From JANNAT01 sp031384605 (GTDB lineage Bacteria > Pseudomonadota > Alphaproteobacteria > Rhodobacterales > Rhodobacteraceae), in NCBI GenBank assembly GCA_031384605.1, contig JANNAT010000149.1:1-64000 (forward strand): a stretch of DNA of 64,000 nt, written 5' to 3'. Positions 32,406 to 41,921 of the stretch are shown here, in pieces (position 1 is the first letter of the stretch; the number at the start of each line of letters is the position of its first letter). The translations under genes were made by a program, and so were the position numbers. The notes under the pieces are model-generated. The model was given only the letters and a program-made list of their open reading frames with translations, did not search any database and was not told the DNA's origin.

Positions 32406-34918
32406 CCTTTGATCAGGGCCTGCCAGCGGGGATTATCGTCGCCAAGATGCCGCAATGCCCCCCAGCTGCCCCATTTTCCTGGGGTATAAACATCGACAAA
32501 GGCATTGAACGGCGCGTCCGACTGCAACTGCCAGCCCGCGAGCAATTCGGCGTAAAGCACGCCCATTTCGGGGGTATAGTTCAAATGCGTGAAAAAGGCA
32601 GCAACGGATTCGTCGTCGATCTGTTTGCCATACCCCACGACATGGCTGCCGCCTTCATACATCATCACCTGCAAGCCTCGGTCGGCGGCAATGGTGGCGT
32701 GATAAGGAATGATTTCGCTCAGCACGCGGTTCAGGCTGTCGGATGCATCACCGGTAACGGAGCCATCGCGCAGTTCTTTGGCCGCAAGTGCCGAGGCAAG
32801 ATCGTATTGGTGCTGACGGATATAGGCAGTGGCATCGGCCCCGGTCAGGCCCGCGGCGCGGGCGGCATCGGCAGCGGCGGCTTGCGACTGTAAAAGCCAG
32901 TCTTTGACGGTCACGTATTTCTCATCCGCCCCCAGTAGAGCGCTGAAATAGCCCGTCACGGCATAGGCGTCAAAGCTGTCAACCGGGGGTTTGCGGCCTT
33001 CGGCCACCACCAGCGGCGCGTCAAGAATTTGCGTCTCCAGCCCCAGCCAGCCGGTTTGCACGGCAATAATCCGCACCAACCGTGTGGGTGCGTCTTTGAA
33101 TACATCCGCCCAGATATCTGCCACCTCGGACGCGCGCAGGCCGTAATACTGCACCCAAGTCTGATCTTGGCCCCAGCGCAGTTTACCCTGCTCTTCTGCC
33201 CAGCGGGCTTGGGCGAACTGCCAATTCCACACCTCGTTTGAAAATTCCACATTGGCGACCAGCGCAGGATCAAGCTGATCATGCACGATTTGGGCATAGT
33301 CGCGCACCAAAGCATCGTCGGCCAAATGCGGGATCGTGAACCATGGGTCGGCCCGCAATTCGTTGACCAGTTGCACCATTACCTCCACTGGCGCACCAAG
33401 CCGGGCATAGGTATAATCGGCAGGTTTTGGGCGGTCGGCGCTGTGCGCAAGTACGCTGTCGTTGGTTGCCATCCAATCCATGAACCGGATGGCTCCGACC
33501 CCGCGAATGCGCGCCAGCCAATCCGGGTTGAACACGGCCCCTTGCGCCAGCATATCGGCGCGTGCGGCGCGCACCACGACAATATCGCGGATCGGGTCAA
33601 TGCGATCAGTCGCCGTCAGCGTGACCAGAACCGCGCCCTTGCCGGGGGTATAGTCAAAGCTGATCTGCCCAGGTGCTGCTTCAACCCCTTGCGCGCGGCC
33701 TTCCAGTTTCAGCGTGCCTTTGCCCTGATAGGTCAACAGGTAACGGCCCGCTACGCCCAAAGCATCGGCAGGCAGATCGGTCAGGATCAACGTCGAAATG
33801 CCTGTCAGATCTGGCGGCAAAGACATGGGCCAACCATCTGGTGATAGAACACCCGCGCGGGCCAGATCATCATGCCCCCACCCGCCCCATTGATCGGGCA
33901 GATGCCCGACCCAAGGGCGCGCAGTTTTCATCACATTCAGGAAAGGCTGTTGCACCGACCAATCGTTGATGCCCGCCAACCCCAGCGACAGATGTTGGTT
34001 GGTGATGGGCGCAAAGCTGGGGAAAGCCGGATCAAGGGGGGCAGTGGCTGTGGCAGCATCAACAATGGTGACGATTGGCGTTGCATCAACATTTATCGGC
34101 GCGGCGGCATCGACGGTAACACCTTTGGCGGGCACATAGGATTGCAGGCTTTCCCATGCGATGCGCTGAAAGGCCAGTGCCTGGGCATCGGTGATCACCG
34201 CATCGCGCGAGGCCCAGGCGCGGGTTAGCTTGGCGGGCAACCCTTGGGGGCTGCGCCCCGCAATTGCACCCGCATGAACCATCGCCAGAAAATACAGCCC
34301 CTTGCCATTGGGATGCAAATCATCGGTGAACACATCCTCTATTCGGGTCAGGCCAGGCACCGCGCCTTTGCCGATCTCATCCGCCAGACGGCCCATGGCC
34401 TGCCCTGCCGGGATCAGCGCAACCTGAACGCCAGATAGATCTGTGGCTTGGGCAACCACACCTTGCCACAGCGGCAAGTCCAGCGCCAATCGTTCGCGCC
34501 ATGCGATGCCAGCGCTGACATCGCCATCAATCACCACGCCGGGGCCTGATTTCAGGCTAGGCCATGTTTCATAAAGATAAATGCGGGTGTCGGGGTTGGT
34601 TTCCTGCGCCAGGGTGGCAAATTTTGCAATTTGCTGGGCGGTGTCAGACCATTTGACGCTGGCGGCAAAGGGTTGCGCTTCGGTCAGGATCAACACATCG
34701 GTGCCGCGATCGGCCAACAGCGCACGCGCATCAACGCCTTCGGCTTCGGCCGCATGATCCCAGTTATACGCCAAAGATGCACCGTTGATGATCTGCGCCT
34801 GCACCTGCGATGGTTCGCCCATCTGGCGCAAAGCGGCTTCAACCAAAGGCGGCAAGGTTGGGCCAATCAGCGAATGGCCGACGAACACCACTTCGGCCAA
34901 CAGGGAAAAGATGCTCAT
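32390..34918 (-). CDS. SGNH-hydrolase / glycosidase-like fusion protein
   Basis: An 842-residue protein with two enzyme-like parts. Residues ~8-230 look like an SGNH hydrolase: VFVGHSLIG (Ser16) as block I and DDLHPNGKG (Asp200, His202) as block V. After a linker and beta-rich region, residues ~460-840 look like a TIM-barrel glycosidase: FMDWMATND, EFSNEVWNW with a candidate acid/base Glu562, and VMMYEGGSH with a candidate nucleophile Glu755. No signal peptide is visible because the first strand is already part of the SGNH fold. It may deacylate and cleave a polysaccharide. ATG 34918 follows GAGG. Confidence 0.75.
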   Translation of the reverse strand: MSIFSLLAEVVFVGHSLIGPTLPPLVEAALRQMGEPSQVQAQIINGASLAYNWDHAAEAEGVDARALLADRGTDVLILTEAQPFAASVKWSDTAQQIAKFATLAQETNPDTRIYLYETWPSLKSGPGVVIDGDVSAGIAWRERLALDLPLWQGVVAQATDLSGVQVALIPAGQAMGRLADEIGKGAVPGLTRIEDVFTDDLHPNGKGLYFLAMVHAGAIAGRSPQGLPAKLTRAWASRDAVITDAQALAFQRIAWESLQSYVPAKGVTVDAAAPINVDATPIVTIVDAATATAPLDPAFPSFAPITNQHLSLGLAGINDWSVQQPFLNVMKTARPWVGHLPDQWGGWGHDDLARAGVLSPDGWPMSLPPDLTGISTLILTDLPADALGVAGRYLLTYQGKGTLKLEGRAQGVEAAPGQISFDYTPGKGAVLVTLTATDRIDPIRDIVVVRAARADMLAQGAVFNPDWLARIRGVGAIRFMDWMATNDSVLAHSADRPKPADYTYARLGAPVEVMVQLVNELRADPWFTIPHLADDALVRDYAQIVHDQLDPALVANVEFSNEVWNWQFAQARWAEEQGKLRWGQDQTWVQYYGLRASEVADIWADVFKDAPTRLVRIIAVQTGWLGLETQILDAPLVVAEGRKPPVDSFDAYAVTGYFSALLGADEKYVTVKDWLLQSQAAAADAARAAGLTGADATAYIRQHQYDLASALAAKELRDGSVTGDASDSLNRVLSEIIPYHATIAADRGLQVMMYEGGSHVVGYGKQIDDESVAAFFTHLNYTPEMGVLYAELLAGWQLQSDAPFNAFVDVYTPGKWGSWGALRHLGDDNPRWQALIKGCLTC

Positions 34919-35093
34919 AGCCAACCTCAGCTTCCGTTTATGGGCCACTCATAGCGCGTCCCAGCGTGGCAGACCACCTTTGGCAGTGGTATGTCTTTGT
35001 GGTCTATGGGGGAAAAGCCGGTGCGGCCCCCTTTTGCGCCGCCGAATATCTGGTATCGCTGGGACTGCACTAAATTGGTCAGGCAAAACGACA

Positions 35094-36143
35094 ATGACGC
35101 ATCTTTGGATCAGGGCAGAACAGCGCCCCAATGAAGACCGGGTTGGACTGACACCTGACGGGGCAGCGGCCTTGGTGGCTGCGGGCATAATCGTCACGGT
35201 GGAACACAGCCGCGCCCGCGCGATTGGCATTGACGGCTACCGCGACGCGGGCTGTCAGATTGCGGCCGAAAATCTGTGGCCCGATGCGCCGGGCGATGCG
35301 ATTATCTTTGGGCTGAAAGAGTTGCCAGAGGATGGCACGCCCTTGCGCCACCGCCACATCATGTTTGGCCATGCCTATAAGGGGCAACCAGCCGGGCAGA
35401 TCCTTTTGCACCGGTTTAAGGCGGGCGGCGGGACGCTGTATGATCTGGAATATCTGGTTGATGAAACGGGCCGCCGGGTGGCGGCCTTTGGCTATTGGGC
35501 GGGCTATGCGGGGGCGGCGGTTGCACTGAAATGCTGGGCCGCACAGCAGCGCGGGGCCGTCGCAGGGCCTGTTGCGAAGTATGCAGGCCGCGGGGCTTTG
35601 TTGGCCGATCTGGCGGCTGATATGGCGGGCGATGACCGCCCGCGTGCGTTGATCATCGGCGCGTTAGGGCGGGTTGGCACCGGGGCTGCGGATTTATGTG
35701 CGGCGCTGGGTGTGGCGGTGACGAAATGGGATATCGCGGAAACGGCCAGTGGCGGGCCATTTCCCGAAGTTTTGCAGCATGAGATTTTTCTGAACTGCAT
35801 CCTTGCGCGCCCCGGATGCCCGGTGTTTGTGCCCGCAAGTGCCAAAACTGATGCGCGGGCTTTGCGGGTGATCGGCGATATTGCCTGCGATCCGACATCG
35901 GATTTCTCACCCATCAAGGTTTACGGCTGCGCGACGGATTGGGATGCGCCTGCCTTGCGGGTGGCCAATGCACCGCCGTTGGATGTGATGGCGATTGATA
36001 ATCTGCCGTCGCTGTTGCCGGTGGAAAGCAGCACGGATTATGCCGCCCAATTGTTGCCCTCGCTGGTGACGCTGGATGCAATTGAAACAGGGGTTTGGGG
36101 CCGCGCGAAGGCAGAGTTTGATCGCCACATCGCGGCACTTTAA
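35094..36143 (+). CDS. Saccharopine dehydrogenase, lysine-forming type
   Basis: A 349-residue protein beginning LWIRAEQRPNEDRVGLTPDGAAALVAAG, the alanine dehydrogenase/PNT-like opening of LYS1-type saccharopine dehydrogenases, with IIFGLKELPEDGTPLRHRHIMFGHAYKGQ, a Rossmann segment (ALIIGALGRVGTGAADL) and a C-terminal AIDNLPSLLPVESS. It interconverts lysine plus 2-oxoglutarate and saccharopine using NAD(H). It is 12 bases upstream of a second, glutamate-forming type saccharopine dehydrogenase, so both steps are encoded together. The longer in-frame region upstream is shadow sequence. Confidence 0.88.
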   Translation: MTHLWIRAEQRPNEDRVGLTPDGAAALVAAGIIVTVEHSRARAIGIDGYRDAGCQIAAENLWPDAPGDAIIFGLKELPEDGTPLRHRHIMFGHAYKGQPAGQILLHRFKAGGGTLYDLEYLVDETGRRVAAFGYWAGYAGAAVALKCWAAQQRGAVAGPVAKYAGRGALLADLAADMAGDDRPRALIIGALGRVGTGAADLCAALGVAVTKWDIAETASGGPFPEVLQHEIFLNCILARPGCPVFVPASAKTDARALRVIGDIACDPTSDFSPIKVYGCATDWDAPALRVANAPPLDVMAIDNLPSLLPVESSTDYAAQLLPSLVTLDAIETGVWGRAKAEFDRHIAAL

Positions 36144-36155
36144 GGGAGTAAGAAT

Positions 36156-37298
36156 ATGACGATACATTGGTGCGGCACGGGTCTGTCATCAGGCCCCGGA
36201 TTGCGGCGGTTGATAGAGGCGGGGCATGCGGTGGTGGTGTGGAACCGCACGGTGGCCCGCGCGCAAGAGGCGGTGGGCGATATTGCATCTGATATTCGTC
36301 CCTATTCCTTGGCAGCCCTGACCGCAGCCTTGCAACCCGGCGATCTGGCGATTTCGATGCTGCCCGCCGATCAGCATGTGGCCATTGCAACGGCCTGTCT
36401 GGCGGCGGGCGCGCATTTTGTATCGTCATCCTACATCGCACCAGAAATGCGTGCGCTGGACGCCGCGTTCCGCGATGCGGGGCTGGTGTCGATCAACGAA
36501 GTGGGGCTTGATCCCGGCATTGATCATCTGATGGCGCATGATCTGGTGGCGCAGTATCGCGCATCACCTGCCTATCATATTGATAACGTGCTAAGTTTCA
36601 CGTCATACTGCGGCGGCGTTCCAAAGATTCCAAATGCCTTCAGATACAAGTTCAGCTGGGCGCCTTTGGGCGTGCTAAAGGCATTGCGATCCCCGTCGCG
36701 CAGTTTGCGCAACTTTGTCGAATTGCGCGTGGCGCGGCCTTGGGATGCGATCACCGCCTATGATGCCCCGTTGCCGGTGCCCGAAAGTTTTGAGGTTTAC
36801 CCCAACCGCGACAGTTACGGCTTTATCGACGATTACCGGTTCGACAAGGATTGGACGCTGCGCGATTTCGTGCGTGGCACCATTCGGCTCAACGGCTGGG
36901 CAGAGGCCTGGGCCCCGGTGTTTGCCGAGATCGAAACGTTGTCGGGCGCGGACGGTGACGCGCGACTGGCTGAAATGGCGGCGGAATTTCTGGTCAAGAA
37001 CGCCTATGCGCCAGGCGAGCCTGACCGGGTGATCTTGTGCGTCAGCCTGAAGGCCGAACGGGACGGGCGCGCAGTCTTTCACCAGACTTGGGCGATGGAT
37101 GCCTGGGGCGATGCGCGCGGCACGGCGATGGGGCGGTTGGTTTCTGTGCCGGTTTCCCTGGCGGTTGAGGCGGTGCTGAACCGCCAGATCGCGGCGGGCG
37201 TGCATGCAGCCCCGCATGATCCGAAACTGCTGGCCGAATGGTTGGGCCAAGTGCGCAGCCTGGCGCAATACATGCAACGGGTTGATCATTTGACGTAG
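36156..37298 (+). CDS. Saccharopine dehydrogenase, glutamate-forming type
   Basis: A 380-residue LYS9-like protein: N-terminal nucleotide-binding segment (IHWCGTGLSSGPGLRRLIEAGHAVVVWNRT), AHFVSSSYIAPEMRALDAAF, the conserved NEVGLDPGIDHLMAHDL and FTSYCGGVPKIPNAFRYKFSWAP. It splits saccharopine to glutamate and aminoadipate semialdehyde (or the reverse). With its partner it would give a lysine degradation route in this bacterium. It starts behind AAGGGAGTAAGAAT. Confidence 0.9.
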   Translation: MTIHWCGTGLSSGPGLRRLIEAGHAVVVWNRTVARAQEAVGDIASDIRPYSLAALTAALQPGDLAISMLPADQHVAIATACLAAGAHFVSSSYIAPEMRALDAAFRDAGLVSINEVGLDPGIDHLMAHDLVAQYRASPAYHIDNVLSFTSYCGGVPKIPNAFRYKFSWAPLGVLKALRSPSRSLRNFVELRVARPWDAITAYDAPLPVPESFEVYPNRDSYGFIDDYRFDKDWTLRDFVRGTIRLNGWAEAWAPVFAEIETLSGADGDARLAEMAAEFLVKNAYAPGEPDRVILCVSLKAERDGRAVFHQTWAMDAWGDARGTAMGRLVSVPVSLAVEAVLNRQIAAGVHAAPHDPKLLAEWLGQVRSLAQYMQRVDHLT

Positions 37299-37410
37299 GG
37301 CGCGGGTGACAGGGCCGCCTGCGCGCGCTATGTTACCGGCACTGATCCGTGGGCAACATGCGGGCATTGGGGCAGCGCGTCAGGCGCAATTGGCAGGATA
37401 AGCAGGCGAT

Positions 37411-39144
37411 ATGGCCAAGACCGCAACCAAAGGCAGGGGCAGCCTTGCCAATCGTTTGGCGATGTGGCGGGCCTTGCGTGCGCCGCCGGCGCGCGGGTTT
37501 TTGTCACAGCCAGAACCGCGCAGTATCGGGTTTTACGCCCGCGGCAAGCAAATGATTGCAGGCAACTTCATGTTTGCCGGTCGGGTGGTAGAGGCCCCCG
37601 GCAAGGCGATCTGGGACGTTGCTTTGGCCGAAGATGGCCAAACCGACCTAAGCCACGGCTTTGTCTGGCTGGATGATTTGGCGGCAGTTGGCGATGCGGC
37701 AGCGCGGGCGCGGGCGCAAGGGTGGACATGGGATTGGATCGCGCGGTTTGGGGCGGGCAAGGGGCCGGGATGGACCCCCGATTTAACCGGGCGGCGGCTG
37801 ATCCGCTGGATCAACCATGCGCTGTTGTTGCTGACCGCGCGGGATCGGGCGCAATCGGATGCCTATTACCGAAGCCTGTCGGCGCAAGTGGTGTATCTGT
37901 CGCGCTGCTGGCCCCACGCAGCCCCCGGCCTGCCGAGGTTTGAGGCGCTGACGGGGCTGATCTATGCCGGGCTTGCCCTGACGGGGATGGAGGCGCGGAT
38001 TGATCCGGCGGTGGCTGCATTGGCCGATGAGTGCATTCGTGAAATTGACGACATGGGCGGCATTCCCACCCGCAACCCCGAAGAATTGCTAGAGGTGTTC
38101 ACCTTGTTGACATGGGCCGTGCAGGCCCTTTCCGAGGCGGGCCGAATCCCGCCCGCACCGATCGTTGCGGCATTGGAACGGATTGCGCCCACGTTGCGCG
38201 CCTTGCGTCATGCGGATGGTGGTTTGGCGCGGTTTCATGGCGGTGGGCGCGGGATAGAAGGGCGACTGGATCAGGCGCTGGCGGCGGCAGGCGTGCGACA
38301 GGGACCGCCAACAGCGGCGGTGCTTGCAATGGGATATGCCCGGCTTGCGGCGGGGCGCACCACGGTAATCGTTGATGCCGCATCGCCGCCTGACGGGCGT
38401 GCGGGCCTTTCGGCGCATGCATCAACCACGGCGTTTGAACTGACATCGGGGCGCAGGCCGTTGATCGTGTCTTGCGGGTCTGGCGTGTCGTTTGGCGCGG
38501 ACTGGCGGCGCGCGGGACGGGCCACGCCATCACATTCCACTTTGGCGGTTGAGGGGTATTCGTCGTCGCGCCTTGAGGCGGGCGTTGGCCCCGAGGCGAT
38601 GATCGACCGCGCCCAGATTTCGGCCTTACGGCAAAACCTGGGGCCAGATGGAGCGCATATCTATGTCGCCCATACCGGATGGTCGGCCACCCACGGCCTT
38701 GGCTATGCGCGCGATCTGGTGTTGTCCAGTGATGGGCGCAAACTGACCGGAGTGGACAGACTTGGGGCTTTTACCGCCGCAGAACGGGTACGATTCGAAA
38801 CCCTGCTGACCAACAGCCAGTTGCAAGGCGTTGGTCTTGCAGTGCGGTTTCATTTGCACCCGGACGTTGATGCAGCCCTGGATATGGGCGGATCAGCGGT
38901 ATCCCTGGCGCTTAAAAGTGGCGAGATTTGGGTGTTTCGCCACGACGGACACGCCAAGCTTTCGTTGGAACCTTCGGTCTTTTTAGAAAAAACGCGTCTT
39001 AAACCCCGTGCGACGCGGCAGATCGTTCTTTTTGGCCGCGCGATGGAGTTGGAAACTCAGATCGGCTGGACCTTGGCCAAAGCGCAGGATACTCCGCTGG
39101 CCATCCGTGATCTTGAACGCGACGAGATGCCGGGGACGCTGTAA
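37411..39144 (+). CDS. Heparinase II/III-like protein
   Basis: A 577-residue protein with an alpha/alpha-toroid N-terminal half (RWINHALLLLTARD, YLSRCWPHAAPGLPRFEALTGLIYAGLAL) and a beta-rich C-terminal heparinase II/III domain (STTAFELTSGRRPLIVSCGSG, SHSTLAVEGYSSS, AVRFHLHPDVDAAL). Family members cleave acidic polysaccharides, but in Rhodobacterales a form of this protein always lies before purH and its role is not known. No classical signal peptide. It ends 18 bases before purH. Confidence 0.9.
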   Translation: MAKTATKGRGSLANRLAMWRALRAPPARGFLSQPEPRSIGFYARGKQMIAGNFMFAGRVVEAPGKAIWDVALAEDGQTDLSHGFVWLDDLAAVGDAAARARAQGWTWDWIARFGAGKGPGWTPDLTGRRLIRWINHALLLLTARDRAQSDAYYRSLSAQVVYLSRCWPHAAPGLPRFEALTGLIYAGLALTGMEARIDPAVAALADECIREIDDMGGIPTRNPEELLEVFTLLTWAVQALSEAGRIPPAPIVAALERIAPTLRALRHADGGLARFHGGGRGIEGRLDQALAAAGVRQGPPTAAVLAMGYARLAAGRTTVIVDAASPPDGRAGLSAHASTTAFELTSGRRPLIVSCGSGVSFGADWRRAGRATPSHSTLAVEGYSSSRLEAGVGPEAMIDRAQISALRQNLGPDGAHIYVAHTGWSATHGLGYARDLVLSSDGRKLTGVDRLGAFTAAERVRFETLLTNSQLQGVGLAVRFHLHPDVDAALDMGGSAVSLALKSGEIWVFRHDGHAKLSLEPSVFLEKTRLKPRATRQIVLFGRAMELETQIGWTLAKAQDTPLAIRDLERDEMPGTL

Positions 39145-39162
39145 GCAACCAAAGGGACTGCC

Positions 39163-40749
39163 ATGCCCAATCTTGTGCCCATCGGCCGCGCGCTGATTTC
39201 CGTGTCCGATAAATCGGGTTTGCTTGATCTGGCCCGCGCATTGGCGGCACAAGGGGTTGAATTGATTTCTACCGGCGGCACGTCGGGGATGCTGCGCACT
39301 GCTGGATTGGCCGTGCGAGATGTGTCGGCGGTGACCGGCTTTCCCGAAATGATGGACGGGCGGGTAAAAACCCTGCATCCGAACGTGCATGGCGCGTTGT
39401 TGGCGTTGCGCGATAATGACGAACATCTGTTGGCGATGGCCGCGCACGGGATTGAACCGATTGATCTGTTGATCGTCAATCTTTACCCGTTTGAGGAAAC
39501 CGTCGCCAAAGGAGCCGACCCCGCCACTTGCATCGAGAATATTGATATCGGCGGGCCTGCGATGATCCGGGCAGCGGCCAAGAACCACCGGTCGGTTGTG
39601 GTGGTGACGGATCCCGCGGATTATGCGGGTCTGCTGGACCAGATGCGTGCCAATGATGGGGCCACGACAATGGCGTTCCGCCAAAAGCTGGCGCTGGCGG
39701 CCTATTGCAAAACCGCCGCCTATGATACTGCGGTGTCTGGCTGGTTGGCCGGGCAGTTGAACCAGCCGTTCCCCAAACACCGCAGCTTTGCGGGCACATT
39801 TGCCCAAGGCTTGCGATACGGCGAAAATCCGCATCAGGCGGCGGCGTTTTATACCGATGGATCGCGCCGCGCCGGGGTTGCCACAGCGCGGCAATGGCAG
39901 GGCAAGGAGTTGTCTTACAACAACATCAACGACACCGACGCGGCGTTTGAATTGGTGGCGGAATTTGGCGGTGCTGCGCCCACTTGCGCGATTATCAAAC
40001 ATGCGAACCCTTGCGGGGTAGGGCAGGCGGCAACCTTGAGAGAGGCTTATCTGCGCGCTTATGCCTGTGATCAAACTTCGGCCTTTGGGGGGATTGTGGC
40101 GTTCAATCAGCCGCTTGATCTTGAAACTGCTGAAGAGATTGTCAAGATATTTACCGAAGTGGTGATTGCACCCGGTGCTACGGATGCGGCGCGTGCGGTG
40201 TTTGCGGCCAAAAAGAACCTGCGGTTGCTGACAACGGTGGGGCTGCCGGATGCGCGGGCCGTGGGGTTGGCGTTCAAACAGGTGGCGGGCGGGTTTTTGG
40301 TGCAGGACCGCGATGCGGGCGCAATTGGCGCAGACGATCTGAAGGTAGTGACAAAACGCGCACCAACCGACGCCGAACTTGCCGATCTGCTGTTTGCATG
40401 GAAGATTGCCAAACACGTGAAATCGAACGCGATTGTCTATGTGAACGACGGGGCTACGGTGGGCATAGGGGCAGGGCAAATGAGCCGGATTGATTCAACC
40501 CGAATTGCGGCGCGCAAAGCGGATGACATGGCCACGGGTTTGGGGCTGACGCACAGCCCGACCGTCGGGTCTGTGGTCGCATCAGACGCGTTCTTTCCGT
40601 TTGCCGATGGGCTATTGGCGGCAGCAGAAGCTGGTGCGACGGCCATTATCCAACCCGGTGGGTCGATGCGTGATGATGAGGTGATTGCGGCGGCAGATGC
40701 GGCGGGATTGGCGATGGTATTCACCGGTCAGCGGCATTTCCGGCACTGA
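39163..40749 (+). CDS. purH: Bifunctional AICAR formyltransferase / IMP cyclohydrolase
   Basis: A 528-residue enzyme of the last two steps of IMP synthesis. Residues ~1-200 form the MGS-like IMP cyclohydrolase (ALISVSDKSGLLDLARAL, STGGTSGML, GRVKTLHPNVHGALLA, NLYPFEETV). The rest is the AICAR transformylase, with the catalytic Lys-His pair in IIKHANPCGVG, TSAFGGIVAFN and DAFFPFADGLLAAAEAGATAIIQPGGSMRD. It is followed directly by lspA with a one-base overlap. Confidence 0.96.
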   Translation: MPNLVPIGRALISVSDKSGLLDLARALAAQGVELISTGGTSGMLRTAGLAVRDVSAVTGFPEMMDGRVKTLHPNVHGALLALRDNDEHLLAMAAHGIEPIDLLIVNLYPFEETVAKGADPATCIENIDIGGPAMIRAAAKNHRSVVVVTDPADYAGLLDQMRANDGATTMAFRQKLALAAYCKTAAYDTAVSGWLAGQLNQPFPKHRSFAGTFAQGLRYGENPHQAAAFYTDGSRRAGVATARQWQGKELSYNNINDTDAAFELVAEFGGAAPTCAIIKHANPCGVGQAATLREAYLRAYACDQTSAFGGIVAFNQPLDLETAEEIVKIFTEVVIAPGATDAARAVFAAKKNLRLLTTVGLPDARAVGLAFKQVAGGFLVQDRDAGAIGADDLKVVTKRAPTDAELADLLFAWKIAKHVKSNAIVYVNDGATVGIGAGQMSRIDSTRIAARKADDMATGLGLTHSPTVGSVVASDAFFPFADGLLAAAEAGATAIIQPGGSMRDDEVIAAADAAGLAMVFTGQRHFRH

Positions 40750-41252
40750 TGGGCATGCGTGCATTTACCATAACGGCGATTGCCACGTTTGGCCTTGATC
40801 AGGTTTTGAAATGGCTGGTCGTGCAGCAGTTGAACCTGAAGGATTTAGGCGAGATTGACGTGATCCCGACGTTGTTGAACCTGCGGATGGCATGGAACGA
40901 AGGCATCAACTTTGGTCTGTTCTCTAGCAGCTCTGATGTCATGCGCTGGGTGTTGATCGCGGTGGCGCTGGTGATTTCAGGCTATGTTTTGTGGTGGGTG
41001 CGCAAAGAACGCGCCGGGCGCTGGTCGATGATTTCGGCGGGGCTGTTGGTGGGCGGGGCGTTGGGCAATGTGGTTGACCGGCTGGTTTATGGCGCAGTTG
41101 CCGACTTTTTGAATATGTCGTGTTGTGGCTTTGAGAACCCCTATTCGTTCAACGTGGCTGATATCGCTGTCTTTGCTGGCGCGCTGGGTCTGGTGGTGTT
41201 TATGCAAAAGCCCACGGCTCCGATACCGCCCAAACGCCGAAAGACCCCGTGA
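40749..41252 (+). CDS. lspA: Lipoprotein signal peptidase
   Basis: A 167-residue inner-membrane aspartyl protease with four transmembrane helices. The two catalytic Asp lie in NVVDRLVYGAVADFL and SFNVADIAVF, and MAWNEGINFGLFS is the conserved loop. It removes signal peptides from prolipoproteins such as the downstream BamF-like protein. ATG overlaps the purH TGA by one base. Confidence 0.95.
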   Translation: MGMRAFTITAIATFGLDQVLKWLVVQQLNLKDLGEIDVIPTLLNLRMAWNEGINFGLFSSSSDVMRWVLIAVALVISGYVLWWVRKERAGRWSMISAGLLVGGALGNVVDRLVYGAVADFLNMSCCGFENPYSFNVADIAVFAGALGLVVFMQKPTAPIPPKRRKTP

Positions 41253-41308
41253 CGCGGGCCGATTGATAGGCTAAGACGGCAACAGGATAGACGGTTGGAG
41301 GCTTAAGA

Positions 41309-41839
41309 ATGCGATCAGCACGGGTGGTTCTCGCAATTGCGGGTGCGGCATTGCTGATGCTTGCGGCCTGCGGCGGTGGCAAAGATGTGCCGAACCTGAT
41401 GAACGTGCGGTCGGAAACCAATGGCCCGGATGAATTTTCGATCTTGCCGCCAAAGCCATTGGAACTGCCCGAAGATTTGGCGGCTTTGCCAGAACCCACG
41501 CCGGGCGGCGAAAACCTGACCGATCCGCGCCCGTTTGATGATGCGATAGTGGCCCTTGGGGGCAAGCCCCAAGCCACGGGCGGCGTTCCTGCGGGCGATG
41601 GCGCACTTTACAGCTATGCCACGCGCAAAGGTGTAACGGCGGGCATCCGGCAAACACTGGCCGCCGAAGATCTTGAATTCCGTCAGAAAAACGATGGGCG
41701 TCTGTTAGAGCGTATTTTCAATGTGAATGTCTATTTCAAGGCCTATCGCAAACAGTCGCTTGACCAATATGCCGAATTGGAACGCTGGCGCCGGGCCGGC
41801 GCGCGCTCGCCTTCTGCGCCGCCAAATCCTGAAGAATAA
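41309..41839 (+). CDS. DUF3035 lipoprotein, BamF-like
   Basis: A 176-residue lipoprotein with the signal RSARVVLAIAGAALLMLAAC (lipobox MLAAC) and the DUF3035 features PNLMNVRSETNGPDEFSILPPKPLELP and a polar C-terminus. DUF3035 corresponds to BamF, an alphaproteobacterial lipoprotein of the outer-membrane barrel assembly complex. The link to the neighbouring lspA and M16 peptidases is a typical Rhodobacterales arrangement. It starts behind TTGGAGG. Confidence 0.87.
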   Translation: MRSARVVLAIAGAALLMLAACGGGKDVPNLMNVRSETNGPDEFSILPPKPLELPEDLAALPEPTPGGENLTDPRPFDDAIVALGGKPQATGGVPAGDGALYSYATRKGVTAGIRQTLAAEDLEFRQKNDGRLLERIFNVNVYFKAYRKQSLDQYAELERWRRAGARSPSAPPNPEE

Positions 41840-41921
41840 GTCACAATCGCGTTTGCCGGGCTTGCGACCGCACCGCGGTGCGATACCTTACCTGTAACCG
41901 TTTTTTTCAAGGAGGTCCGCG

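Noticed and set aside
34785..35093. Upstream extension of the lysine-forming saccharopine dehydrogenase
   Set aside because: The extra codons overlap the divergent SGNH-fusion gene and have no similarity to the family; the family start is at 35094.
38983..40479. 498-codon minus-strand open frame antisense to purH
   Set aside because: It lies almost wholly opposite purH and has the same basic, motif-free composition as other antisense shadows.
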